In this document: positions 30,319 to 42,140 of the stretch, in pieces
Numbering within the stretch: position 1 is the stretch's first letter
Layout: each line of letters begins with the position of its first letter
Assembly (NCBI GenBank): GCA_001316125.1
Contig: BBCS01000001.1
Span: 186,001 to 250,000, forward strand
DNA length: 64,000 nt
Origin: Vulcanisaeta distributa JCM 11213
GTDB lineage: Archaea; Thermoproteota; Thermoprotei; Thermoproteales; Thermocladiaceae
Direction: 5' to 3'
Notes under the pieces: model-generated
Database searches by the model: none
What the model was told of the DNA's origin: nothing
The model's input: only the letters and a program-made list of their open reading frames with translations
Made by a program: the position numbers and the translations under genes

Positions 30319-32425
30319 ATGCCTAGGTCAATTAATAGGGTTGGAATTTCAAAGACAGCGTTGATAGGTATAATTGTTGTTGTTGTGGTTGTTGCTGTTG
30401 GTGCTTATTTTGCGGTTACTTATCACCCAACTAAAAAGGTTGTTACACCGCCGCCTGTGACTAATGTTACGAAGCCCACGGTTACTGTTGTTTCTAACCA
30501 AACGATTACGTTAGCACCACCAAACCCAAACGAACTAATAGACTTAACTGATGTGGCGTCACCAGACTGTCTAGACCCAGCCACGGGCTTCTGGACAATG
30601 GATGAACCAATATTCAACGTTGTCTATCAAGAGTTGGTAACATGGAATGGTAGCGATTACTTCCATGTTGTTCCTATGTTGGCTACTAATTGGACTGTGA
30701 GCCCGGACTATAAGCACTACACATTCACCTTGAGGCAGGGCGTGTACTTCACTGATGGTGAGCCATTCAACGCAACCGTAGTATGGTTCAGCCTCTATAG
30801 AACAATAATCATGGGGGGGCAAGGACCTGGAATAAGCAATTACGGGTCACTGTTATTCCACATGAGCGTTTATAGTCAATACGGTATTGCCATTCCTTGG
30901 GGGGGTGCATGCCACGCACTCGCATACGCAACCGGTAATAACGCCTACATAAGCAATGTAACCCTCTGTGCCAATGCATTGGCATACGTGTTAAGTAACT
31001 TCAATGTTCAAAACACAACAATACAAAAACTAATGACATACCCAAACCAAGCCGTTGTCGTGCTAAGCCCATACGAAGTAGAAATAAACTTGATACACCC
31101 ATACATGTACTTCCTACTTGATATCGCGTCATGGTGGGGTGCAATGGTTCCACCAGCCTACGTAGATGCCCACGGCGGTGTTCAGGTAAACTCGCCGAAC
31201 AGCTACCTATGCCAGTATGGAATGCCAGGAACAGGCCCATACGAAATCCAAAGCGTTACGGGTACTCCTGGTGAGTTTACGGAAATAGTCCTAACCCTCA
31301 ACCCCCCCAACTACTGGGGGCAACAACTACCCACCAGGCTCACTACCAATACTCGACCAGCCAGGTCACATAAAGATCATAGACCTAAAGATATCAGAAT
31401 CACACACAAATAGGGTCGAACTATTCGCGGAAAACCAGGCCCAATTATCCTATGTAAGCTCACCATTCCTCGGCCAGGTCTATAGCGCCTGGTCACCATA
31501 CAACCAGTACTTACCGCCAACGGCAATCGTGCATATTGATTGGGACTTAACGCCTGAGTGTATAATGATGCTGTCTATGAACACGCAGAGATGGCCGACA
31601 AACATAACGGACTTCAGATTAGCCATTGAGCATGCCATTAACTACACTGCATTACTATACACCTACTACTCACCACTATTAAACACCACGCTAGCAACAT
31701 ACTACCTAGGGCCATTCACACCACTTAACCCATCACTATACAACCCAGACAATCTACCATTCTATAGTTACAACCCGAACCTAGCCATTGAATACCTCAA
31801 CGAATCAGGCTGGGAAGGCAACTTCTACACCGTACTACCCAACGGCACAGTAATTGGAAACCCAAGCGGCCAAAAACTACCATCAATACCAATTTACGTA
31901 ATACCACCAGTAACGCCGCAGTTAGAGGAGCAGCTTGAGATTGTGTCTCAGGATCTAAATCAAATAGGTATACCGACTGCTGTGAGCTATGTAACCACAT
32001 CAGAGTATGATAGCTGGACATCACCATCAGTCAGTGGTAGGCTCATCTACGGCGTTGGTTGGTGCGCTGATTGGCCAGACCCAATAATGCAAATAGCGAC
32101 ATCAATACTAACAGGCTCATTACCAACCGGCGACTATGCCTGGTACAATAATCCAAACGTCACTAACCTACTTTACGAGGCTGCATTCACGACAAACCTA
32201 ACTGAACAAATACAGATTGCTAAGCAGGTATATAAGATAGTCTATAACCAGGCACCGTACGTGTGGATTCCAGATCCAGTCCCGTACTTCCTAGTGCAGC
32301 CATACGTGAAGGGTATAATAGTAACGTGGACGGGCTACTACTACAACACCATGTACTATAAGCCAGTAACTATAACCGTTATAACGTACTCCAATGGAAC
32401 CAAGGTGGTGCAGGTAAGCTCATAG
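30319..32425 (+). CDS. ABC transporter substrate-binding protein, family 5 (oligopeptide)
   Basis: About 702 residues. A membrane anchor (ALIGIIVVVVVVAVGAYFAV, residues 14-33) is followed by a Pro/Thr-rich linker and the SBP_bac_5 fold: SPDYKHYTFTLRQGVYFTDG and a C-terminal YAWYNNPNVTNLLYEA. It captures peptides outside the cell. The frame breaks between ~31320 and ~31525. Aromatic and Asn-rich surfaces with many N-x-T sites suit a glycosylated exoprotein. A C7 tract makes NPPNYWG from the usual NPNYWG. It leads a five-gene transporter cluster. Confidence 0.88.
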
Positions 32426-32532
32426 TGTAAATAATCTCTATAATCATTTCAAAATTTATATTATCATATTTATAATCAATAATAATCAATTTATAATTCT
32501 AGGTATTTTTAGGACTATGTACCTGTGGGTAA

Positions 32533-32543
32533 GCTTTTTAAAG
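32533..32543 (+). promoter_or_regulatory. TATA-like box of the permease genes
   Basis: GCTTTTTAAAG is centred 30 bases before ATG 32568. The binding-protein gene has its own box, so the permease and ATPase genes appear to have a separate leaderless-type promoter. Confidence 0.45.
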
Positions 32544-32567
32544 TAAACGAAATATAAGCCAGTCTGT

Positions 32568-33611
32568 ATGGCTGGTCGTGATTTCTTAATATTCGTAATA
32601 AGGAGATTTATTAATGCCATAATAACGCTATTGCTATTACTCCTATTGATGTTCGTGCTGGTCCATGCCATTTATAGAACGCCTCTGGCACTCGCTAGGC
32701 TTTATGCCGGTCCCCCCCACCCAACAATGGCTCAGCTAGAGACCATAGTTAAGGAGTATCACCTTGACGCTCCACTTTATATACAGTTCATTAATTACTT
32801 AATAGGCGTATTTAGTGGTAACCTTGGTTATGACCCAATCTATAAGGAGCCCGAGGCCTACATAATAATGCATTACCTGCCAATAACGCTCACGTTTATG
32901 ATACCTGCAGTAATAATAACAGTGCTGCTTGGGACTTACCTGGGTGCCATTGCCTCGGCAAATAGGAATAAGTGGCTGATTACCTAATTAGGGCATTCTA
33001 CATATTTACCTGGTCATCACCACCCTACTTCATAGCCCTACTCCTACTATTAATATTCGCCATATGGCTTGAGCCATGGACCCACCTACCAACTAGTGGT
33101 TACGTAAACCCGTTATTAGCCAGGCCAAAGCCGATAACCGGTTGGCCTTAATCGATGCATTGATTGAGCATGACTGGGCCTATGCGGAGAGTTACGTAAT
33201 TCACATGATACTACCCATGTTCGCAGTCGTCCTTTACAGCTTCGGCGTCTATACCAGGATGGCCAGGAACACAATGCTTGATGTACTTGAGAGTGATTAC
33301 GTGAGGCTTGCCTACGTTAAGGGTCTCTCAAGGAGGGTGGTGGTTTATAGGGTTGGCTTAAGGAATGCCCTTATACCGTTGGTTACCCTAATGGTCCTAA
33401 CCTTCGCCCTGGCCTGGACGGGGGGGCCTACGTCGCTGAGGACGTATTTGATTACCATGGGATGGGTTACATAACTACAGTGGCGATAACAAGCGTTGAC
33501 CCATTAATGGTTTATGACATAACATTATTCGTAGGGATATCAGTAATCATAGCAAACTTCATCGCTGATATACTCTATGGAATACTTGATCCGAGGGTGA
33601 GGATAACATGA
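32568..33611 (+). CDS. oligopeptide ABC transporter permease, DppB/OppB type
   Basis: About 347 residues with six helices. The N-terminus FVIRRFINAIITLLLLLLLMFV and the loop with YHLDAPLYIQFINYL-G are typical of DppB. The EAA loop is intact (RLAYVKGLSRRVVVYRVGLRNALIP). Breaks are near 32985, 33140 and 33475. It ends IADILYGILDPRVRIT at 33611, overlapping the next ATG (ATGA). It forms the membrane channel with the following gene. Confidence 0.85.
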
Positions 33612-34548
33612 CGGAGCAGGTAACCGAGAAGAAAACAGCCGGTGGGTTTACAGCAACCGCCTGGAACTGGATTAAGTTAATATCCAAGGATCCAGCCGGC
33701 CTTATTGGCCTTATCATAGTGGCAGCCTTCGTCATTTGGTCGATAATACAGGGGGATACTTGAAATACTGGCTGGGTATCTTAGGGATCCGAGGCTTGGC
33801 TGGATACTACTGCCCTATAACCCATTTGCCCAAAACCTCGCCGGCGCCTTTCAGCCGCCCTCATGGGCCCACTTAATGGGGGACTAACTACATGGGTCAG
33901 GACATACTATCGAGGATACTGTACTCGATACCCTACAGCGCCGCTTACCCAGCCTTCCTCGTGGTGCTCTCGGCAATACTAATTGGGGGGGCAGCCCTAG
34001 GCATCAGTGCTGGTTACCTGGGTGGTTGGTGGGATGAAATACTCATGAGGATAACTGATGCCTTCCTCTCGGTGCCCGCCATAATACTTGCCATAGTAGT
34101 CTCGGTACTACTTAAGGCCAGCTTCATAGGCATGATTTACTCCTTCATAATTGTTTGGTGGCCAATATACGCGAGGCTCTTTAGGGCTGAGACGCTTAGG
34201 GTTAAGGCTATGGACTACATAGCCGCGGCTCAGCTCTACGGCGTATCAGCACTAAAGCTCTTCTTTAAGTACCTATTCGTTAACACCATTGATCCGATAA
34301 TAGCCTATGCAATGCTCGATTTTGGTAATGTGATATTGGCGGCAGCAATACTGAACTTCATAGGTGTTGGCCTACAGCCTGGTTTGCCAATACTGGGTGA
34401 GATGGCGTCTGACGGCGTTAGTTGGGGATTTCCGAAGTATTGGTGGTGGGCCGTGTTCCCAAGTGTTGTGATATTGATAATAGCGCTTGGCTTTGTGCTG
34501 CTTGGTGATAGGTTGCAGGACATAATAGGTGGTAGGGCTGTGTACTGA
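33608..34548 (+). CDS. oligopeptide ABC transporter permease, DppC/OppC type
   Basis: About 313 residues. It starts at ATG 33608 (MTEQVTEKKTAGG), sharing ATGA with the previous stop. First helix at ~33700. After breaks near 33750 (G5 for G4: QGILEILAGYLRDPR) and 33880 (G5 for G4: MGTNYMGQDILSRILY), the C-terminal five helices are intact, with the EAA loop ETLRVKAMDYIAAAQLYGVSALKLFFKY. MGTNYMGQDILSR corresponds to the 'G-TD--GRD-LSR' mark of this family. Confidence 0.85.
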
Positions 34549-34558
34549 GGTGGTGGGT

Positions 34559-35544
34559 ATGACCCTCCTATCAATTAGAGACCTATACGTTGGTTATAAG
34601 ACCGTCATGGGGGAGCTCCACGTACTTGACGATATAAACCTGGACATTGATAAGGGCGAGATAGTGGGTATTGTTGGTGAGAGTGGCTCTGGTAAGTCAA
34701 CCCTAGGCCAGGCAATTGCCAGGGTGTTACCGGGCAATGCTGTTGTCTCAGGAAAGATAATGGTTGATGGTGTCAACCTGCTGGAGCTCAGTGAGAAGGA
34801 GATGGAGAAGTATAGGGGGGGCACAACAGTATTCATGGTGCTGCAAAACCCATTCACAAGCCTCAACCCAGTCAAGACAGTTGGTTATCAGCTTATGGAG
34901 GCTGCCCGGATTAGGATGGAGAGAAGTGGTGAGAGGTACAGTGAGGATAGGGCTTATGAAATGGCGATACAGGCCCTTAAGGACCTGAGGTTCCCAGACC
35001 CAGAGATAATAATGCTGAGGTATCCACACCAACTCTCCGGTGGTCAGATCCAGAGGGTTGTGCTTGCGATGTCGTTAATACTTAAGCCAAAGATATTAAT
35101 TGCTGATGAACCAACGTCGGCCTTAGACGTTACGATACAGGCTCAAGTAATAAACCTATTCAAGCAGTTGAGTAGGGAGATGGAGACGGCAATACTATTC
35201 ATAACCCATGACATAAGCCTCGCCTACGTGATATCCACGAGACTAGTGGTTCTCTACGCGGGGGGGCGTATAATGGAGGACGGCGACATAGAGTCGGTGA
35301 TTAGGGAGCCAATGCACCCATACACCCAGGGATTAATAGCAGGGTGCCCGACTTATCGAAGTTCGTCAGTGGTAAGGTTAAGTTACAATCAATACCTGGT
35401 AACCCACCATCATTCCTAGACCTACCAAGTGGCTGTAAGTTCCACCCGAGGTGCCCATACGTTAAGGACATATGCAAGGTTCAGGAGCCTAAATTATTAA
35501 AGGTGAATAATAGAATAGTTAGGTGCTGGCTCTACGGTGAGTGA
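34559..35544 (+). CDS. oligopeptide ABC transporter ATP-binding protein, DppD/OppD type
   Basis: About 328 residues. Walker A GESGSGKST (~34678), Q-loop LQNPFTSLNP, signature LSGGQIQRV, Walker B ILIADEPTSALD, H-loop FITHD. The C-terminal oligopeptide/dipeptide zinc-ribbon-like region (GCKFHPRCPYVKDICK) binds an iron-sulphur cluster or metal in relatives. It breaks at ~35345, where the frame resumes with MPDLSKFVSGKV. A G7 tract at 34815 gives YRGGTTVF. It powers import with the next gene. Confidence 0.9.
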
Positions 35545-35549
35545 TGGGT

Positions 35550-36503
35550 ATGCCCCCCCAATAGTTAAGACCGTAAATTTAAGGAAGTATTACCTAGCCT
35601 ATAAGATGGGGGTTATTGGATAGGTTGTTTGGTAAGAAGCCCGCTTGGGTTAGGGCCGTGGATAACGTAAGCATCGAGATTGAGGAGGGCGAGACGCTGG
35701 GACTTATTGGTGAGAGTGGCTCTGGTAAAACAACATTGGGTAAGTTATTGGTTACTCTCGAGAAGCCCGATAGTGGTGAGTATTACTTCATGGGTGAGAG
35801 GGTTACTGAGGATAAGATACCCTGGGTTAGGCAGCAGGTCGCTATGGTGTTCCAAAACCCATATAGCTCACTTAACCCGAGGCTATCCGTTAAGGAGATA
35901 ATCTCAGAACCACTTGGGCATTTTGATGAGGATAGGGTTAGGGAGGCCATGGAGATGGTTGGCCTTAATTATAGGGAGCATGGTAATAAGAGGCCTAGGG
36001 AGTTGAGTGGTGGTCAGGTTCAGAGGGTCGCCATTGCCAGGGCCATCGTTAAGAGGCCAAGGTTCATAGTCCTTGATGAACCAACCTCAGCCCTAGACGC
36101 ATCACTTCAGGCACAGGTGCTTAACCTATTAATGGACCTTAAGGAGCAGTTGAAGCTGACCTACCTATTCATAACCCATAACATAGCCGTGGCATACTAC
36201 ATATCTGATAGGGTCGCCATCATGTATGCGGGCAAGATAGTGGAGATGGGGGGGAACGTTGATGAGATATTCAAGAAGCCAATGCACCCATACACGCAGT
36301 TATTGATGAAGTCCGTACCAACAATAGGCAGGAAGGAGTTGGAGCCGCCAACCGGCGAGGTGCCAAGCCTTGTTAATCCACCACCTGGCTGCAGGTTCCA
36401 CCCAAGGTGCCCATATACAATGAGTATTTGTAAGGAGAGGGAGCCGCAGTTGATTATGGTTAATAATAGGCAGGTTGCATGCTGGCTATATCAACAGCAG
36501 TAA
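35550..36503 (+). CDS. oligopeptide ABC transporter ATP-binding protein, DppF/OppF type
   Basis: About 317 residues. Walker A GESGSGKTT (~35711), FQNPYSSLNPR, signature LSGGQVQRVAIARAI, Walker B FIVLDEPTSALD, then GCRFHPRCPYTMSICKEREP with the C-terminal cysteine cluster. The N-terminus is disturbed: the C7 tract at 35553 is out of frame with IVKTVNLRKYYLAYKMG, and at 35608 five G stand for four (KMGLLDRLFG). The start ATG 35550 is therefore probable, not certain. It completes the peptide importer. Confidence 0.88.
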
Positions 36504-36577
36504 TACCTCTTAATTTATTCCCTACCCAGTTTTATTCAGGATACCGATTTATAAGCGTGCAGGAGGTAAGGGTAAAT

Positions 36578-37345
36578 GTGGTCAATATAATTAAGCCAAG
36601 GGTTGAGCTGGTACTCACCTGGGGGGGTAGTGAGGAGCTTGTTGCTGCAATGACTGACGTTGTTTATAGGGCTTATTCAATTGAGGATGCGTTGAGGAGG
36701 GTTAGGGAGAGGCCTGAGCTGGTTGCTAGGAGGGTAACGGGTTTCCTCAGGGATGGGCATCACAGCGTTCTTGAGTTCATGGGCGCGAGCTGGCTTGTTG
36801 AGGGCAGTAGGGCGTTCACGCATGAGCTTGTTAGGCATAGGGTGGCTAGTTACTGGCAGGAGAGTCAGAGGTACGTGGACTACACGAAGGGGCAGCTACG
36901 CTACGTACTGCCGCCAAGCTTAGCCAGTGATTGGGCTAGTCATCTTGATAATGTATCACAGGTCTACATAAAGGCTAGGGAGGGCTTTGCACCTGAGGAT
37001 GCCAGGTACCTGCTACCCAATGCAATGGCCAGTAGGGTTTGGGTTCAGATGAATGCGAGGGAGTTCTTCCTAAACTTCATACCGCTTAGGACGGGGGGGC
37101 TCGGAGCATTTCACGAGATTAGGCTCATTGCCTGGCTCATGTTCGACTCGCTAGTCGATAAGTTCCCAATAACCGCGAGGTGGGTCTGGGACAACTTGCC
37201 AAGGTTGCACCCAGACTACTGCCGAAGTGTGGAGAGGCTAAGCCATACCTACGGGACGAGTGACTGTAGGGTAATAAGCATTAGGGATGCATTCGAGAAG
37301 TGGGGCATGGAAATACCGAAGAAATTATCCGAGCTCATTAAGTAG
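36578..37345 (+). CDS. thyX: flavin-dependent thymidylate synthase
   Basis: About 255 residues. It converts dUMP to dTMP with FAD, NADPH and methylene-pterin. The ThyX motif RHRVASYWQESQRY is at ~36835. Other marks are GHHSVLEFMGASW and PEDARYLLPNAM. I chose GTG 36578 because AGGAGGT (36561-36567) sits ~11 bases before it; the ORF extends further upstream but without family similarity. G7 tracts at 36621 and 37094 give WGGSEE and RTGGLG. It is the only thymidylate synthase in view and depends on the pterin pathway seen at 19-21 kb. Confidence 0.9.
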   Translation: MVNIIKPRVELVLTWGGSEELVAAMTDVVYRAYSIEDALRRVRERPELVARRVTGFLRDGHHSVLEFMGASWLVEGSRAFTHELVRHRVASYWQESQRYVDYTKGQLRYVLPPSLASDWASHLDNVSQVYIKAREGFAPEDARYLLPNAMASRVWVQMNAREFFLNFIPLRTGGLGAFHEIRLIAWLMFDSLVDKFPITARWVWDNLPRLHPDYCRSVERLSHTYGTSDCRVISIRDAFEKWGMEIPKKLSELIK

Positions 37346-37410
37346 GAATGCTGTAATCTCCTTAGATGTGAAATATTATTCTTTGTTCCATTCGTGGATT
37401 TCTACAAAAA

Positions 37411-38281
37411 TTAAACATTTAATGGACTTCTTTCTCTGCCTGACTCAATAAGCCATACACTTAATTTATCGGCTTCCTCCACGGCCCCCCCTGGTAGCGT
37501 CCTTAGGCAGTATATGACCTTGACCACCCTACCTGGGAACTTATCAGGTAATTCCTTAATCACCCTATCAATCCTATTAGCAACTCTCCTGACCAAGTCT
37601 GCACTAACTCTCACCTTAGCCTCACCGATGATGGTTATCTGCCATTCGTCCCATAAATATCGAATTCATACCTCGTATTAAAATGCGTCGGCCTAGTCTC
37701 AACGGTAATGCCCCTCTGCCTAAGGAGGTACTGAACAACATCATTGGCCTCGTCCTCAATGGAGATTGTTATATTACTCAAAGTTCTCTTTATATCATTA
37801 ACATCCCTCCTGAGGACCTTAACCTCCTGCCATAGCTTATTTTGTTCTTCACGCATCGCCTTGATCTCTTCGAGTATTTTTTCCGTGATTTGTAGGTGCT
37901 TTTCCTCGGTGTTGGTTAGTCCTTGAACGAGTTCGGTCAATTGCCTGGTCATACTCATTAATTCCCTCTGACCCTCGGCTAATTCCTTTGTCATTTCCAT
38001 GAGTTTGATTTGCCCATCGAGTAACTTAACTTGATTGTCAGCTAATTGCCTAATTGTGTCCATCAACTTTACCTGACCCTCAGCCAGACCCCCCCTAACA
38101 ACCTCGAGGGTCTGCCTCTGACCATCAGCAATTGCTTAACAATCTCTAGCACCTTATCCAGTGCATCAGTCAATTGCCTGAGACTTGATTGAACATCGGT
38201 AATGCCTAACAAACCCAGCACTGCGTACCTAAACACCTCATCCTCGCGTAACAACCTAAGAAACTCATCCCTAAGAGACAT
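37411..38281 (-). CDS. DUF3782-type coiled-coil protein with PD-(D/E)XK nuclease-like domain
   Basis: About 290 residues when three frames are joined. The N-terminus MSLRDEFLRLLREDEVFRYAVLGLLG is a common crenarchaeal opening. Then comes a long coiled coil with repeated L-A-[ED]-[GN]-Q units and a C-terminal restriction-endonuclease-like fold: YEFDIYG (Asp) followed by IGEAKVRV (E-x-K). These are the metal-binding residues of PD-(D/E)XK nucleases. Such genes occur in many copies in crenarchaeal genomes, near mobile or defence regions, with no proven function. Breaks are near 37640 and 38090-38140. Confidence 0.65.
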
Positions 38282-38372
38282 TATCATTAGTGATTTCACG
38301 GGACTTAAATAAAAGCTTATTGCCAATTATGGGTAAGAGTGTTGGTAAGTGCTCGTTAGTGCCCTTTCCTAA

Positions 38373-39847
38373 TTAATTGTCTGCCCTGATGAAGGGTGCA
38401 ATTAATCGTTTCGTGAATCCCGGTAATTGGTTAATTAAGGATTTAGGTAGTGGCTTGATTACGTAGAGGATGACCAGTAATAAGGCTATGGCGATTATCT
38501 GCGTTAGTGGCCAGGTGATTGGTGGATCCCGGATTGGCTGTGCGCAGGAGGAGATTATGGTTAGGGCTAGGGATAAGCCAATGGCCAGGACATTCATACT
38601 TCGGGCACTCCATCTCTCGTTAAGCCAATAGATCAATAACGCAAATGCGTAGATTAAGTAATTGCTGGTTATTGCCATGTATATGCCGAGGGTATGAAGG
38701 GCCACGTAGGCTAGTACTCCAAGCCGAGTCCTGTGATATTTGCGATTAATGCGTACCAACCCCCCCTACCAATGACCCAGTAATAGGATGTGTATATATT
38801 GACTATGACCGCCAACAGCGTGTAACCAAGCAGTACTGAGGCGTAGGGTATGGCCTTTATGTACTCACCACTAATAATCCCTATGGTCGGCAGAATAGGC
38901 AGTGTGAGGACTATTAATTGTGCAAGGAGCGATGCAGCTATGAAGGATGGTATTGCATAGTCACGGAAGGTCCTACCAACATCAATACCAATACCGAGCC
39001 CCCCCTGGGACAACCTACTATTCATCACGGTGGATACGGCAGGGCCTAGGGCCGTTACGGCATTAGCAATTGCGGATGCCAATCCATATATACCCGTGAA
39101 TTCAGGGCCAAGGTATACATAGACAAGGTACATCAATAAGTTATAGCTTAAGGTACCCATGTAGCCTAGTAACCATGATTGAAAACCAAACTCAAGAAAC
39201 CCCCTTATCCTATTTTTCACGACACTAACCCCAGCCAGTGGATCGGCAATGTCCCTAACAATACCCAGATAATAAATGAACTGCGCCAGGGAGCCCAGGA
39301 ACACGGATATGGCTAACGCATAGACATTGCGCATTATGATTATTAATAGTACTTGCATTACTCTCATGGCAAGCATGTTGATCGTCGAGCCCATGCCTTG
39401 GGACGCAACCCTACCCACCAACCACAGGTAAAGACCCAGGCGCCCGCAATTGATTGAATGAAAACGACGCCCACGTATATATACGCCGTACCAAGCATCC
39501 ACCTGGGTATGCCATTACCAATGTATAATGGCGTTGCTAATGCAATTATTAACCCGTAAATCACGGCCATGATCAATGACATGAAGACCATGGCGGAGAA
39601 GTAAGGCTTAACGTCACCACCTCTGGCATACTCGATGGCGCCCTCCCTGGCAATGGCACCGGTTATGCCCGGTATCGGTATTAAGGCACCTATTGAGTTT
39701 ATTATGGCAAAGAGCGCGTTGTAGTATCCGTACTGCGTTAATGATATGTATCTGGTTAAGACGACTATGTATGCAATGGCTAACGCGTAATTAGCACAGT
39801 GGTAGGTAATTCAGCACGACAGCTACAACGGTATTTTCCCTAACCAT
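38373..39847 (-). CDS. polysaccharide flippase (Wzx/MATE-like), frameshifted
   Basis: About 490 residues and roughly 14 membrane helices when five fragments are joined. It starts at ATG 39847 (MVRENTVVAVVLNYLP). Helix segments such as YAIPSFIAASLLAQLIVLTLPILPTIGIISGEY are typical of the polysaccharide biosynthesis/export family that flips lipid-linked sugars outward. Breaks are near 39790, 39430-39370, 38760 and elsewhere; C7 tracts are at 38760 and 39000. It is the export step for the glycan genes that follow and has its start facing them (divergent). Confidence 0.75.
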
Positions 39848-39898
39848 TCATGAGGGTGCCATTATTAATATTTTAAGTATTATGCATGTATAGTTTAA

Positions 39899-39910
39899 GC
39901 CTTTTAAATT
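39899..39910 (+). promoter_or_regulatory. TATA-like box of the nucleotidylyltransferase
   Basis: GCCTTTTAAATT is centred ~27 bases before ATG 39931, in the 83-base spacer that divides it from the flippase gene. Confidence 0.45.
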
Positions 39911-39930
39911 ATTTTTGACAGAGGATATTA

Positions 39931-41007
39931 ATGACAATAAACGGCATTGTACTCGTCGCGGGTGAGGGAACGAGACTCAGGCCATTAACGTACACATTGC
40001 CAAAGCCATTAATACCAATAATGGGTAGGCCCCTGGTCATGAGGATAATAGAGGAGTTAATGAGTAATAGCATTAACAAAATTCATGTGGTTGTTGGTCA
40101 CCTCGGCTTTCTATTTAGGCAAGTGCTTGGTGATGGGTCAGGCTTAGGTGTGAGTATTAAGTATGTTGAGCAGAGGGAGAGACTTGGTATTGCCCACGCG
40201 ATACATAGGGCTATTGAGGATGGGGGGGCAGTCGGTGAGTTAATAGTTCACCTTGGCGATAACTACTTCGGTGAAGGGTTGGGCAGATTCATCCGTGAGT
40301 TTAGGGAGGGGGGGGTTACGACGTGTATGTCGTTTTAACAAGGCATAGGGACCCCCCCACCAGGTTTGGCAATGCGTGATTAGGGACGGCAGGATAGTGA
40401 AACTCATCGAGAAGCCAGGGAACCACCGCCAAACAGTCTCGTAATGACCGGGATATACATGTTCAGGGATTCCCACGACGTAGAGAGGGCCTTCAGCACG
40501 CTCAAACCATCGGCTAGGGGGGGTGAGTATGAGATAACCGACTTGATCCAGTGGTTCATTGATAATGGTAGGAGGGTTGGTTACTCAATAACCAATAGTT
40601 GGTGGAAGGACATGGGAACGCCACAGGACATACTCGACCTACTCTACCTAATGCTTGACGAGATCAAGCCAAGGATTGAGGGTGAGGTTAAGGGTGAGGT
40701 CAACGGCAGGGTTATCGTGGAGAAGGGAGCAATAATTGAGGGTAGGGTTCACGGACCAGCCTACATTGGGAGGGGCTCAGTGGTTGGTAAGGACACGGTG
40801 ATCGAGCACTACGTAGACGTTGAGTCAAACGCAGTAGTAAGTGGTGGGAGTCTAAGTAGGTCGCTGGTTCTCAATGAAGCATCACTTGAGTTAGGAAGGG
40901 CTAGGCTTGTCGATAGCATTATTGGTCCTAAATCAAGGGTTAGGCTCAGCGGTGGTAATTATAGTTTAATACTTGGTGAGGGCAATAGTATAATTAGCAC
41001 CACTTAA
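39931..41007 (+). CDS. bifunctional-type sugar-1-phosphate nucleotidylyltransferase with hexapeptide repeats
   Basis: About 359 residues. The N-terminal Rossmann-like domain has VLVAGEGTRLRPLTYTLPKPLIPI, HLGDNYF and EKP; the C-terminus is a left-handed beta helix (EGEVKGEVNGRVIVEKGAIIEGRVHGPAYIGRGSVVG). This is the layout of archaeal dTDP-glucose or UDP-GlcNAc pyrophosphorylases. Breaks are near 40335 and 40375; G/C7-8 tracts are at 40222, 40308, 40351 and 40518. Its stop interlocks with the epimerase stop in TTAA (41004-41007). It supplies activated sugar for the glycan genes; the sugar itself is undetermined. Confidence 0.82.
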
Positions 41008-42008
41008 TAACTATCAAGCAACTTCGGATTCTGCTCAAGGAGCTTCTTATACCACCTAACAGTGAACCACCTATCCTCAGGCCTTAGGTGGCCAGTGAGT
41101 AATTCGTGGTATACCTGCTTAACACCATCATCCACGTTATAAAGCACGGAGAAGTTCAGCACCTCCCTAATACGCCTAAAGCTGACACTATAACTCCTGG
41201 CATCAACCATACCCCCCCTAAACCTAATCTCACCACCAACAATGCCCTGCACAATCCTAGCCATATCAACAACCCTGAAGTTCTGTTCATCAGAACCGAC
41301 ATTAAATATCATGCCATTAACCCTATCACTCGGTGCCTCAAGCACGGTATTAATGGCCCTAACGACATCCATAACGTGGACAAGAGGTCTCTCCTGCATG
41401 CCATCACCCTCGACGTAAATGACCCCCCCCTCCGTGAATGCCGACAATGTCATGGCATTTATCACCAGGTCAAATCTCATCCTAACCGATGGCCCGTAGA
41501 CAGTGGCGAACCTCAATGCAGTCACAGTAAACTTATTACTTGCTAGGGGAAGCACATCCTTCTCAGCCATTAGGTTAGCCTTGGCGTAGGTCGTTAGTGG
41601 GTTTGGCTCGGTATTCTCATCAGCAATACCACTCTGCCTACCATAAACACTACAACTCGAGGCGAGCACATACATGGAGACCCCCCCAACCTCACTGGCA
41701 AGCTTAGCTAACCTAGCCCTAGCCTTGTAATTAATGTCGAGCGTCCACTGAGGATTTAACTCGCCAGCAGGGTCATTAGACAATGCCGCAAGATCCACAA
41801 CAGCGTCAATGCCACTAAGTACTTCCTTACTTATTGACCTAGTATCAGCTTTAACGAGTTCGAAGTTTTTCTCACCAATTACGTGTTTAAGCACATCATC
41901 ACCAAAAAACAACCTATCAACACACCTAACACCATAACCCTTCCTAAGCAGATATGGCGTCAATAACGTGCCTATATAACCACCACACCCAGTGATAAGG
42001 ACCTTCAT
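41004..42008 (-). CDS. NAD-dependent sugar epimerase/dehydratase
   Basis: 334 intact residues of the extended short-chain dehydrogenase family. NAD motif ITGCGGYIG (residues 5-13), DLAALSNDP, LASSCSVYG with the catalytic Ser/Thr region, and TTYAKANLMAE. In that last motif the tyrosine is present, but the residue four on, usually lysine (Y-x-x-x-K), is Asn. Then RFATVYGPSVRMRFDLV. It remodels a nucleotide sugar. C7-C8 tracts at 41210, 41424 and 41682 give RGGMVDA, EGGVIYVEG and EVGGVSMY. It is convergent with the nucleotidylyltransferase. Confidence 0.82.
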   Translation of the reverse strand: MKVLITGCGGYIGTLLTPYLLRKGYGVRCVDRLFFGDDVLKHVIGEKNFELVKADTRSISKEVLSGIDAVVDLAALSNDPAGELNPQWTLDINYKARARLAKLASEVGGVSMYVLASSCSVYGRQSGIADENTEPNPLTTYAKANLMAEKDVLPLASNKFTVTALRFATVYGPSVRMRFDLVINAMTLSAFTEGGVIYVEGDGMQERPLVHVMDVVRAINTVLEAPSDRVNGMIFNVGSDEQNFRVVDMARIVQGIVGGEIRFRGGMVDARSYSVSFRRIREVLNFSVLYNVDDGVKQVYHELLTGHLRPEDRWFTVRWYKKLLEQNPKLLDSY

Positions 42009-42140
42009 GCTAATGCTGGTACCTACATTTTACTTTTAAATATTTTCCAAGACAGGATGAACAATCCACATTACATATATGCTTAGTGGCGTGATAAGGT
42101 ATTTATATTGAGTGTATTATCACCTAATAAGGTGTAGGCT

